Origin: Antedon bifida
Lineage: Eukaryota > Echinodermata > Crinoidea > Comatulida > Antedonidae
Assembly: GCA_963402885.1 (NCBI GenBank)
Contig: OY727099.1
Span: 2,172,501-2,236,500, forward strand
DNA length: 64,000 nt
Direction of reading: 5' to 3'
How positions within the stretch are numbered: the stretch's first letter is position 1; every line of letters starts with the position of its first letter. The notes beneath the pieces were generated by a model. It made no database searches, was not told the origin of the DNA, and saw only the letters and a list, made by a program, of their open reading frames with translations. Made by a program: the position numbers and the translations under genes. Positions 50,001-60,713 of this stretch are shown here, one piece after another.

Positions 50001-51233
50001 TTATAATGTGTTGATATGCAGTGGTGGATTAGCCAGTGGTTAACATGCTTGCCATCAACTGCCAAGGTCCTAGGTGTAATTCCTTACACTGTCACACTAT
50101 TAATAATTATATTGTTACAGTTTTACTTCCTTAGAAAGGATAGGGTTGGTATATTGTCCTGTAAGTGGCCAATCAACTCGCTAAGAAAAGGACATTTTTT
50201 CAACAAAACTATTATATAATACTATTATAAAGAACATAATTTCACTTCCATAATAATATTACAGGTGCATTTTTAGCCCCTCCACAAGCTGACCTAGAAG
50301 TAAAATACAAAGAGGAATTGTGGGATAACTTTGGTATTGAGTTTAACAACCTTTTTACAATTACAAATATGCCGGTTAAAAGGTTTGCTGATTTTCTCTA
50401 CAGAAGGTAAGGTTCTACCTGTTTCATACATGTATAAAATGTGACAAAAATTAAGCGGTTAAAGCAGGGGCATGTACAGTAAAGAGCAATATAAATATGA
50501 ATCCATTATGCTGCTAATATAAAAATCCATTATTTTATGAATTATGAATCAGTCGACCATATTAGGACTATTTAGTAGAATTTTTTTCTAAATTTATATT
50601 TTAAGGAATGAACTAAAAGATTACATGCACTTACTGGTACGCAACTTCAACAGCAAAAGTATGGAAGGCTTAATGTGTCGAAATTACGTCAACATTAACT
50701 GGGATGGAAAGTTATTTGATTGTGATTTTAATCAGCAACTTGATATGCCCATGAGAAGTCCTAAAAATCAAAGTAAGTTGATTGTAGCACATGACATTTA
50801 ATGTACAGAACACTGGCAGAAATCTTCGTCATTCATCTATGTCCTCGCCTCGACTATTCCAACCAAGAACATGCAGACATACATTTGCTGACCGGCCATT
50901 CTCTTGCAGAGCTCTTGCTCTTCCACAATCAATCAAGAACGCCAACTCTATTCACATCTCTTTGGCATAGCATATGAAATTACGTAATTTCTACCTAGTT
51001 CGAGCCTTGTGGTTGTAGTGCTTTAGTCATTTTCGAATAAGATCAGTTCTAAATGCAACTTGATTAAATTTACCCAATTTTTTATAGGTAATGAAACACA
51101 GTCTAGCAGAGAGCCTTCCATATGGGACATCAACTCAACATCAGACATTGAAGATCTACGTATTGTGACAGACAGTCACTGCTTTGGCTGCACCGCTGGT
51201 TTGGGGTCAAGTTGTCAAGGAACGACCGTGTAA
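47062..51233 (+). CDS. ArsS-type radical SAM enzyme (DUF3641 / rSAM Cys-rich family)
   Basis: Eight coding exons: 47062-47289, 47657-47852, 48346-48540, 49128-49305, 49545-49678, 50265-50406, 50606-50772, 51088-51233. They sum to 1386 bp (461 aa plus TAA), with GT-AG junctions and consistent phases. The [4Fe-4S] motif CNQACNHC is at 163-170 after FQLNIGLY, followed by HVESSP and VDITGGAPEL. The C-terminal half carries the ArsS-family blocks ITNMPVKRFADFL, LLVRNFNS, GLMCRNYVNINWDGKLFDCDF and the Cys-rich end HCFGCTAGLGSSCQG. Bacterial ArsS acts with the methyltransferase ArsM in arsenosugar synthesis; the substrate of this animal protein is unknown. The first 36 residues are Arg/Ser-rich without acids, suggesting mitochondrial import. 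Residues about 37-141 are a charged extension not part of bacterial ArsS as I know it. All motif positions are Cys, with no internal TGA. AATAAA follows at about 51269. Confidence 0.93.
47959..48136. mobile_element. MITE family 1 copy with a small internal insertion
   Basis: TAAAGACCTGTTTACACTATTT to GTTTGATAGTGTAGACAGAGCTTAAG. CCAAATATGG and CCATATATGG boxes are present, with about 30 bp of extra GAAAAATGAAAAAT-like sequence between units. It lies in intron 2 of the radical SAM gene. Confidence 0.88.
48548..48921. mobile_element. MITE family 6, intact 370-bp element
   Basis: Inverted ends are TACCCTTTTCACATCTGCA...AACAACTTGTAACAAGTTG and CAACTTGTAACAAGTTGTTAC...TGCAGATGTGAAAAGGGTA. Each end therefore also carries its own small palindrome, ACTTGTAACAAGT. 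TA flanks both sides. CTCGGGAGAAAAGC and TTTTTCTCCCGAG give an inner inverted pair. It lies in intron 3 of the radical SAM gene; the open frame inside is not a gene. Confidence 0.88.
49720..49995 (+). mobile_element. SINE family B copy
   Basis: GGGCATGGGTTCGTGCC (B-box-like), CTTAGGCAAGATCCTTTACTC, GAGTAGGGGAACGTCTCCCGG, GTGTGCTGATCCGG and TTTCCAGTTAAGCTTGAGG are shared in order with 41440-41605. It lies in an intron of the radical SAM gene. Confidence 0.7.
50022..50110 (+). mobile_element. tRNA-like SINE head
   Basis: GTGGATTAGCCAGTGGTTAACATG resembles a tRNA D arm and A box, and GGTGTAATTCC a decayed B box. The cloverleaf is not closed, so it is a SINE or tRNA relic. Confidence 0.45.
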
Positions 51234-51274
51234 TCAAATTATTTGCTTGATTCATTAATAGCACAAACAATAAA

Positions 51275-53872
51275 CATAAGGTGTGACAGTAGATATCAAT
51301 ATGAAAACTGGGGTAAAAAGTTAAAAAAGTATCGGTTTTATCAATTTTTAAATTATCTGTCGAACAGACGTTAAATTTAGTTTAGAGGAGGGTTAACCCT
51401 GAAGTCATGCTAAGCATTGCGTGTTTGTTGTTTTTGTTTGCGCTTGATTTTCCTGTATGGTATCAAAATCCGTGTTGGATCATAGTATTTTAAACAGAAA
51501 TGGAACGAAGGTCGATTTTAATGATATAATTTAGTTAAACTAAGCCTTTAAAGTACTAAATTTAAAAGAATAATTGTTTTGTGATTGTTTTCGATACTAT
51601 ACAGTACTTGCATAAAATGCACATATAGTATTAGAGGGAATTAAGTAAATTACCAAAGACTAGAAAAATGAATATATTATATATGTTGTAATCAGATTTT
51701 AGTACTGTATTATATTTAGTATATAAAAACAGCACAATCAATGATAATCTTGAAGGGTGACAGGGACAGATGTAGGAGCGCTAACATAAAATATGGTAAT
51801 AATCTGTCCAAGATGGATATCAACAAGTAGTTCTTAACTCTAAAAAAGGGGAGCAAACACATCTCTAGTGCCTACCTTCTTACCTGTCAAAGGGTACATC
51901 ATTTTCACTGGCCACTTAGTGCCATACTAGTCTAGAACAGTTGGCCTACAGGGTGGAAGATGGTATCTGAAACTCTGGTCAAGTACAGTATGGCATATGG
52001 GGTCTGTGCAAAAATTTGATTAAAAGCAGTTCATTATTATTCACAATTTTTGATAATTTAATATAATTTTTTAGTAATATTGTAATAAATGTTTGTTTTA
52101 ATGTTTAGGTAAAGTTATACAAAGAGAGCTGAAAGGTTACAGTACTATTCAAATATTATAGAACGTTGATATTACAAAACATAGGTACTTACATACCACA
52201 CAATGCACTATAAAGCTTAAGCTTAAGAGACTGACATCCCTGACACAGTTTGGTAAAACTGTTAGCAAGGTTTTGGTAATGCAATGCACATGAGTATTGT
52301 ATGATTGAACAACAGCAAAAAATAAAATATAAAATTGAGGCAAATTTCTTGGGTTTTCTTTATTAGTAATTCCTGAATAATGACGTGATTCATGATATAA
52401 TATGGTTCATGACATGATCTAAATATTACAAATAATTTGGGAATGTCAAAGGTCAAGAGAGAGGTTTTCAAACATTTTACCACAGCATTACAATACTGGT
52501 GAATTATCAATGATTGTTATTGGTTAATTCTTTAACAGTGCATTGTGGGATGCAGTGGTATCATGTTTATGATGTTACAGTCCTCAAAATGCACCTCTCT
52601 TTTCACCTTAAACATTTTTTGTCATTTCAATCGAATGAGACAAATGTCAAAATTGATGAATTGTGACCACTGTAGATTGCCCATTTGTGACAATCAAAGC
52701 AAATGTCACATGATATGACATTTATTAATTGTCACACATAAATGCAAAAATTGATTAATATTATAACAATTATACATTGTATACATTAAACAAATGTGAC
52801 CACTTTAGATGTGGCAATCCATTATGACCAAATGTGACAATCGATTGAATATGACAATTTCATGTAAAAGATATTTAGACAAATACCTTGAATATAAATG
52901 TATTTAATATATATAAAATGGACACAATCTAATGTTTACAGTTGAGGGAAGTTCATTCATCCAGATTTATGTTTCTCTGGCTTTTGAACCAGCTTACTCA
53001 AAATCCTACAATGGTCGAATATTTACATTTGAAATTCAAAATCTATAGAAACTAAAACGCTGTATATCCGTTCCCAAACCGTACAAAAAGAAAATCTTTA
53101 TTTTCTATAAAATCAGATATTTCTTACAAACACATGTTTATTATTTTTTCTCTCGTTAGAAAAAGAAAGTAGAAAAATATTCGGCATCATTAGTTTTTAG
53201 AAAAGATATAAGAATAGAATTTTTGACGTAGACTATGAAAAGGTATTAAATAGATAAAATAGAAGTTTTATTTATTACCGCAATAAAGATGAGTTCTTTA
53301 CATGGGTTTGCTGCATCCCTAGCACCTCTGTATGGAATTTTATTTATTTTTTTATTATATTTTCTAAACTATATACTCATGCATATCTGAACCCTGAACT
53401 TGTAGCACAACTAAAATGATGATACAATATACCATCTGTTAAAAATCAAATAAAATGTTATAATTATTAAGGCAAGCTTTCCAAAATGAATAACTGTTTC
53501 ACAATTGACATACGCATAAATTATGATAATCGCGTCATAATTTAATCAATAGAATCATTGATTCTGTGTTGAAATTGAAAAATTACAGTTAAAAATTTCA
53601 TATTTTCAAAATGTTTTATTTGGTGATTTATATAATTAGTATATTTATCTTAATCATTATTCACACACATACACACTACGCATTCCTCCAATATCGCACC
53701 ACGCAGAAAAAAAAAACAAAATACCCTGTTTAAGAGTTTAATAAAGTCAAAAACGTTCCACTTCTCCAACTAAATAATTCCCCCCATCCCCGCCCCACAT
53801 AAACATGCAAATAAAGAAAGTTGTATATACATTGTAGTGTACAGTTTAACAGAAGATAATGGTAGTTTTTGT
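51275..53872. other. Intergenic region between convergent genes
   Basis: The radical SAM gene ends from the left and the tetraspanin gene from the right. Apart from the inverted-repeat element at 52613-52862, I see AT-rich DNA without a supported gene. Minus-strand AATAAA signals near 53096 and 53136 could serve the tetraspanin 3' UTR. Confidence 0.55.
52613..52862. mobile_element. MITE family 9, TGACAAT-rich palindromic element
   Basis: The left end TTGTCATTTCAATCGAATGAG pairs imperfectly with the right end CAATCGATTGAATATGACAA. The interior repeats AAATGTGAC and TTGTCAC words in both orientations. There is no coding capacity, and the target duplication is unclear. Confidence 0.6.
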
Positions 53873-56800
53873 TTATGCGTATTCGCCTTGCTCACGTATT
53901 TTCTTATACAGTACCATGGCGAAGACCATACCGAGGATCTGTAATGAAACAAAATTTTTAAATACAGTTTGATTTTTGTAAAGCGCATCAAGAATAGCAG
54001 TAACTTTTGACCAACGTGACATGAAATAAACTAAATAGTCAATTCTTCAAAAGAGGCATCTAGAAAATCAGAAGCTTTCCTAAAACAAGAAAACCAGGAA
54101 CTCTCCCAAAACAAGAAAAAGGAACTCTCTCAAAACTATATATCCAGTAACTCCTCCACCAAGAAACTCAGAAGCACAGGATACACTTCCAAATCCAAAA
54201 AACCCAGAAGTATGGAAACTCCACTAAATATATACAGGAGTATGGGAACTATGGGAAGAGACCCAAAAGTGTGGGAACTCTCTCAAAGAAAAAAACCTAG
54301 GAAATAAGAATTTAAGATCCACTCTAAAAACTATGACTTTCTGGAAATCTTTGTCGGACAGAAAAAAGTTTTTGTTTTTTGTTCAGAGAGTTGACTATAC
54401 CAGTTGAAACAAACATGTCATGTCAGGTTGACCAATAGTTTACAACCATAGCAGGCTGGTCATATTTTTTATTTTTAGATACCATGCAACTTTAATTAAT
54501 GATTAATTAAAACACATTCAATTTCAAAACATTCTGTTCTAACTAAATAATGCAATTTTATAGAAAATATTGTCACTCTCATATAGTACTGAAATCGGTT
54601 AGGAATTGTACAATACAATAAGTATAAAGACTCTTTTATAGGAAAGTACAAATAGGATGGATACAATTAAAAATATTGTCTTTAGACATGAATATGCAGT
54701 AAACAGAAAAATAAACAGAGAAATGCATGTCATGAGAGATGTATCATGCGTCAGAGATTGGCGGGTATATTTATTCATGCAATTGATGGCAAGACATCGT
54801 GCACATTGCTAGGCTCACATTACTGTATGAAATGATTTGGTAGACAGCAGGACAGTGTCTACTGCTCCTCTCCCTTCACTTGGTAGTATAATACTAATGA
54901 GAGGGCTAAGCCAATGATCTGTGGAGTAGTATTAAGTTTATACAAAATGTTATAGCATCATGCTCGATAAGTGATGAATTATGTTTGCCATGGTAGTGCG
55001 GTAGAAACAATTAAATATGATGAAAATACAAATACGTATAAATGTTTTATGCATTTTATTCATTTGCTTGTGTCCTAATGATGTCTTCTACTCTTGCTAT
55101 TTTTACAGATTTCTTTTTCACTCAAGTGAATTTTGTTCCATATGGGAGCTTAAATGTGCTCGGGAACGGAGCGGTGTACTTAATGGTTCCTCTGCTTCTT
55201 CATTTTTTAAGCTCCTTTGAATTTTGTTCCACTGAGTTCTCATATGGGAGTTTCAAAGTAGTGGAGAACGGAGCGGTGTAAATGGTCTCTCTGCTTTTCT
55301 TTTTTTTTTTGGGTTATCTTAGGATATTTGATGGATCATTTTTGTGTGTAAAGCACTTAGAAACATTGTATTAGGCGCTATATAAGACAATTATTATTGA
55401 ACGTTCCATTCTCTAGCAGAGTTACACTTCATCTCAGCTTGTTCTGCATTCAAACACAAACGTTACATTTGATTTATATTTTTTGTAATCCGGTGGGAAG
55501 GTATTTCTATCGCGCTAAACTCCGTCCTGTGCACGCTTAACTCTAGAACGTAACTAATTCTACAATAGCATAGGACTGCATCCATTGCCATTGACAATCT
55601 GGAATACAGCTGCGTGGTTATTTACAATTATTAACGTGCTCGCATCGAGTATTCATGGGTTTTTGTTCAAAGTGCATGACAAAAAAAAGAAAAAAAAAGT
55701 ACTATTTAACGATCTTTAAATAGTGTGTACTATTCCACGCCATGTGACCCAAAATCTTCCAATCAAATGACAGGATTTTATTTAGGTGTTATATAATATA
55801 ATATATATAGTTGGTTCCTTTTTACTGCGGCTGTATACAGTGTTAAAGTAATAATAAATAAAGTTTATTTCATGGTTAGAATGTGTTCTTACCTGGAAAA
55901 GACCAATTGCAATACCGATGGCTCCAATCTGGTACAAGTATTTTGAGAAATCATCCTTTAGGGCATCTTTACAACCCTTGAATATTAAAAATAGTATTAA
56001 ATTGATTTAATATATTTACATCTATGCATTAAAAGAACAATTACAAATCAAAACCATTGGTATGGCTTTTAGTAAAATTCCAACATATTAAAACACCGTT
56101 AACAAGCGCAAGCTCAGTTGTCTAAAGGTATGGATGCTAGGCTAGTGATCTGGAGGTTATGGGGTTTTGAGTCCCACCCGAATATTCTCAATGCACTTAT
56201 TATAAAGCATAAATTACGTCAGAGTAGAGCAAAACTAGAAACTTACTTTAGTATAGACATTCGGCATTCTTTGCAATAAAACACCATTTCCGCAGTTTTC
56301 GTTATTATCATCTCCCATACAACAACTTGGAGGTACGCTGTTCATGTTGCCGTACAATGTAGTATTTCCCCAGTCTGTGAAGTTGTTAACGCCACAACAT
56401 TTCTCCTGTAAATGAAAAAATCATTAACATTATAACATAATATATATGCATTAGATTACTTGCAAAGATGAAAGGGCTAGTGTTGCCCGAAAGCTGTTTT
56501 ACTTTATTGTTTTGATTTAGCTTTTTGCTTTATTTTGTATCTCCATTGAAATCCAGCCACAGCATTGTCATTTTTTCAGTAATTTGTCTTTGGATTACAT
56601 TAGATTACTGTAATATTCTTGCTTTAAAATCATTTAGAAAGAATCAAAATGTAATACTGGAACAGAAACATACTGACGCCAACATCCCTCATTAAACACA
56701 ATCAAAATTGCATTACTCTCTCGATGCTCTACTTTAACAATTGTTTATATAATACGATTTGTCAGGCAGGCTAAGCCAAACAGAAAGTCTACCTTCTAAA

Positions 56801-59800
56801 ACAGTGTGTACATTTTGCTACAAAAACTCTAAAATCATACATAAAGAAAGCAATCAGCAAATTCAAATAAAATTCAATTTTAAGCTTTCTTGTATACCTG
56901 TATAACTGACCTTTTATCTTAGTAGTATTTCAACTATAATATATTTTTATTATATTTTGTAAAATATTTTGCTGGTCTCTGACAGAATACTTTAACATAA
57001 AAGACTGACTGACTGACAGAGGAATACCAACAAACCAACTGTCACTTTTATACAGTGATACATAGTATAACAATATATCAAGCAATTTGACAAATAAAGC
57101 ATACTGTATGCTTGTATAATTTAAGGAAAAATCAATTTATATACATCCACAGGACAACCAAAAATGTCTTCCCTTAGAAAACAGTAAATATTCCATATGC
57201 AGCAATAAAGTTTTTATTTGCATGTTCCAACACATGCAATTGACTAGAGTCCAGGTGTTTGACCGTGCAGTTTACTAGAGTCCAGGTGTTGACCGTGCAT
57301 TTCTAATTGAACGCCAGTACTTTTCCCTAAAAGCGAGGACGTACTGTACTTGGGACATTCATTGACATTGTTTTGCTTCAAACATTTGTTTATATTTGAT
57401 GGATTGGAAACAACTTGAACTACAACCAAATAAATAAACACTGCTTTATAGATTTGTTGATATGTAAACTGTAACTAATTGTAGATTTAATATCTTGTTT
57501 TTTGAAGATTTGAAGAAACTGAAATATAATAACAATAATATAGCATGGTGTGGAAACTGATTTCAAGTGCATTGGTATTTTTATCTTCAATCTATTCTTT
57601 TATTAGAATTTAGTTTAAAATGATGAGTTAGAACTTTTAAATTATCAACATGTAAATAATCCAAAGCTAAATAATTGTACAAAATGTTTTTTTTTTAAAT
57701 GTTTAATTAACCGATCCACTCATTTTTTGGATATTACTGTATGTGAAGAGTTTTACTAATGTTTTGGCTTATTCTATGTTGAATAGTACGTACAGTAACG
57801 TTCTCCACCCACAACACCATACTACACTGATACTGTACCATTAGGATAGATGCGAGACAAATGTTTAAAGTTGATTTAAGAAAAAGTTGGTTTTTTAAGA
57901 ACGAGTTGATGACTATGTTTAAGAGATAAACATTGTGCCGATGAAATTAAGTACTTTATACTAGATTGTATATTTTAAATGTATATTCCAAAACAAAAGA
58001 ACCAGAATGTAATGGACTGAGCCTTGAGATCAAGACAGAATATTTTGCTATGGTGTGTTCATTACTAATGCATGATTCATTTAGTAACATTAACAGTATG
58101 CCACTATTTCAAGAACATCATACTGTTTGGTGGTTTCTGTATTCATTTGTAATCTAAGAATGGTCAAATTACAGATTTCGGTATCATGCTCAAAAAATAA
58201 AGATTCCATTCTCATTTGAATTGTTGTCATCTTTTACGTACCATAATTTTCTTGAGCACCTCATTAAGAATTTTACTGTCCTGTAGATCAAATGATGACT
58301 TAAAAGTGAAAGAGGTTCTCTTTATTTTAATACGAGAATCTTGTTTGGGAAAAACTAGAAAGAAGCTGAACAATACTTTGAGAGAAAAAGAAATAGAAGA
58401 GCGAGTGAGTGTGCGTGCGTTCAAGAATTGCAATATGTAGCCATAACACTGGCAAGGTTTCAAGGCTCACTCGCTCCATGGTTCTGGTGGTAGAACAAGT
58501 CTTCTCGAATAAGGACTATAAACCGTAGGTCCAATGTACACATCTAGCTCATGTGCACTTTAAAGAACCTAGAACATCTTTCGAGACGAGTAGGGGGTTA
58601 CCCCGGTGTATTAGTACACACACAGCCACTCTTCATAACTGGGCCCTCTGGGAGAACAGTCTTTGACTGAAGAGCTCACCCAGTATAAAGAATAAAAAAT
58701 AATAGTTAATAAATTACAACACAACTAAAACGGCAAATAAGAAACATCCTCCAAAAATAAACAATATCTAAAGGGTCTTTCACACATGGACTCATTTAGT
58801 AAATATCTTAGAGCTGTCCACACAAGTACATTTTTCACTCGCACCATACTCAGCCATGAAAAACAACTAGGTGAAATGTATGTGTGTTTTCGTCAGTCAA
58901 AATTTACAGGCTATTTGCACAGCCAGTTAGTAAGTAATACAAAAAGTCAAGTATGATTGTGGAAAACCATTGCTTCTAAATCATGTCGCAAGAGTGTCAC
59001 AAACAGAGATATAAAAACATTCTTTTATTGTACTTTTTTGTTTTATTACTATATACCATCAACTCTCCCACTAACGGACATCCTTGGGCTGGCCAAATAT
59101 TTCTGGTTTTCCATTCGGAATGTGTTTTTAATGGTAACAATGAATTTAGGGCTTTTGAACCTGGTGAAGAGTCTGGTTTTGGTAGAGTTTCTGGTTTTTA
59201 GAGAGTCTGGAATTGGGAGAGTTGACTTTAGTGAAACAAAGGACTTACAATTTCTTGTAATTTGTCCCATGCTGTCGTTAATCCTTCCTCGTCTGTGGTA
59301 TTGTACTTAGAAAGTCCCACCATCAAATCGGTAGATACGTATTGTTCAACATCGCTACGGTAGATGAATCCTACGATACCGGCAGCAAGTTCCAAGATGA
59401 AGATCAGAAGAAGGAACATGAAGAACTAAAAAAGAAAGAAAACAATTATGATAATCTTAAAGGAGTTGAATTTATACAATATACAGTAGGAGCGTGTAAC
59501 AAGAATTCAGTATATTTTTAGTAGTCAGGGTCATTATGTCACCAAATACATGTACTGTATCATGTCTGAAGACAATAAAAGGCTTGCAGTTTTGTGTCTG
59601 TGATGCCAACCCTCATCCCACATGGTTTACTGTGAGATTATTTAGATGGTTGGGTGTTAGTTAATATTTAGGTATTACCAGGGAAGAGTTAAATTAAATT
59701 GTAATTTAACTCTTCCCTGGTATTACATGCTACTGGTTGGGCCTGTTAATGTCAGAAGACACAATACGGTAGGCTGTTTATTGTCTCTAGGCATGATTCT

Positions 59801-60692
59801 GTATGAGTATGGCTGATTATAAAATAATTTATTCATAAAAGAAACGGAGGCAGATGGTTGAACCACCCACGTTTTTTTTCCATTTTTATCCTGGTTTAGA
59901 GGTTTTTTGTTGGTTTTTGTGCCTCAATGAAAACTAAATATTTGTGCTTTAGAACTGTTAAAAGAATAATATCCTTAAACTGAGAATTAATTTGTATGGA
60001 GTGCTTGACAAGAATCAGAACCCAGTACAACGGGATGGTAAGAAAGGCAAGTGAGCACCAAACTACAGTACCACTATGTGAGTTTAAATTATACATACAG
60101 TTAACAGTAAACATGGGTTTTCCTTGTAAGCTCCAACACATCCACAGAAGGCTACGATGACAACAATAACACCAGTTGCAATGAGGAGGTTAGCTGCACT
60201 GGCTAATGGAATACTGGGCAACAGTGTACCATATCCACCTTGTTCCTTAGCTAGAACTGCACCAGTTGCTAAAATGCCAATACCAGATATCTGAAATAAA
60301 GTTAATAAAATAATTTAAAAATTTAATACAGTAGAAACCTAATGTTAAAATATATATTGCCCATCGTTTGATTCACGGGAAAGTGTCTACACTATCAAAC
60401 TAGTGTGACAAAAAAAGTGTGATGCGTCCAAATATGGTAGTGATATGATGTCATAGTGTCCACATATCGCATGTTTTTGCTACATAAAGTCTGATTGTGT
60501 ATACAGAGCTTAAGGTGTAAAAAACATTACGAACCTATAGAATGTAACGCATATATAAACGTTTTTAATCTTCAAGGTAAATATTCTTCAACATACAAAC
60601 TTAATTATTTTCTAAAATATACTTACGAAGAATAATAAATTGAAGACAAATACAAGGTACTTAAGACACTTTCCACAACCTTCAACACCCAT
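53873..60692 (-). CDS. Tetraspanin, CD63/CD9-like
   Basis: Six coding exons, 5' to 3' on the minus strand: 60692-60627, 60290-60099, 59425-59249, 56405-56247, 55976-55893, 53938-53873. They sum to 744 bp (247 aa plus TAA) and all junctions fall between codons. It starts MGVEGCGKCLKYLVF with juxtamembrane Cys (palmitoylation candidates). Four membrane spans lie at about 10-35, 56-78, 87-109 and 208-235; GCVGAYKEN follows span 2. The large loop has six Cys: CCG (148-150), PSCC (171-174), C183 and C200, plus NTT and NFT sequons. This is the standard tetraspanin fold that organises membrane microdomains. It resembles CD63 in span 3 and the loop, but ends GEYA and lacks the CD63 lysosomal GYEVM tail, so a CD9/TSPAN-like surface role is equally possible. 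An acceptor at about 60714 implies an upstream untranslated exon. Confidence 0.95.
54040..54310. repeat. Degenerate AGGAACTCTC-type repeats
   Basis: Imperfect repeats of AAAACAAG/AAACCAGGAACTCTC run through the segment. Related words occur at 28564-28690 and 59058-59225, where an element bounded by CAACTCTCCCA/TGGGAGAGTTG is visible. It may be a mobile family with a repetitive interior. It lies in the last tetraspanin intron. Confidence 0.5.
55110..55400 (+). repeat. Local duplication followed by a SINE-type tail
   Basis: TTTTGTTCCATATGGGAGCTT...GGGAACGGAGCGGTGTA and TTTTGTTCCACTGAG...CATATGGGAGTTT...GAGAACGGAGCGGTGTA are two diverged copies, about 100 bp apart. The segment ends GTAAAGCACTTAGAAACATTG, GGCGCTATATAAGACAATTATTATT, a common SINE end. 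It probably forms one element. It lies in a tetraspanin intron. Confidence 0.6.
56100..56215 (+). mobile_element. tRNA-like SINE head
   Basis: AGCTCAGTTGTCTAAAGG (A-box-like) and GGGGTTTTGAGTCCCACCC (B-box-like) are spaced as in a tRNA. GCTAGTGATCTGGAGG and TTCTCAATG are also found at 6510-6580, showing a repeated family. Confidence 0.55.
58395..58695 (+). mobile_element. tRNA-Ser-headed SINE, long copy
   Basis: GAGCGAGTGAGTGTGCGTGCG...GGCTCACTCGCTCCA is a decayed version of the 32740 head. The body has CTGGTGGTAGAACAAGTCTTC, AAAGAACCTAGAACATCTTTCGAGA and GTAGGGGGTTACCCCGGTGTA. The tail is CTCACCCAGTATAAAGAATAAAA. It contains a middle block (CTGGTGGTA...AAACCGTAGGTCCA) shared with 13280-13340 but missing at 32740. 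It lies in a tetraspanin intron. Confidence 0.8.
59055..59232. mobile_element. Small element with TCAACTCTCCCA termini
   Basis: ATCAACTCTCCCACTAACGGAC at the left and GAATTGGGAGAGTTGACTTT at the right are inverted over about 12 bp. GAGTCTGG/TTTCTGG words repeat inside. It ends about 17 bp from the donor of tetraspanin exon 59425-59249. Confidence 0.5.
59676..59722. repeat. Perfect 21-bp inverted repeat with 5-bp loop
   Basis: TACCAGGGAAGAGTTAAATTA is followed by AATTG and then its exact complement. The extended arms (about 25 bp) have one mismatch. It lies in the tetraspanin intron between exons 2 and 3. Confidence 0.9.
60380..60512. mobile_element. MITE family 1 copy, diverged
   Basis: GGAAAGTGTCTACACTATCAAAC to GATTGTGTATACAGAGCTTAAG, with one CCAAATATGG box. 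It lies in tetraspanin intron 1 (coding numbering), about 90 bp upstream of exon 60290. Confidence 0.85.
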
Positions 60693-60713
60693 GTTTTATT
60701 ATTGTTGCAGTTT

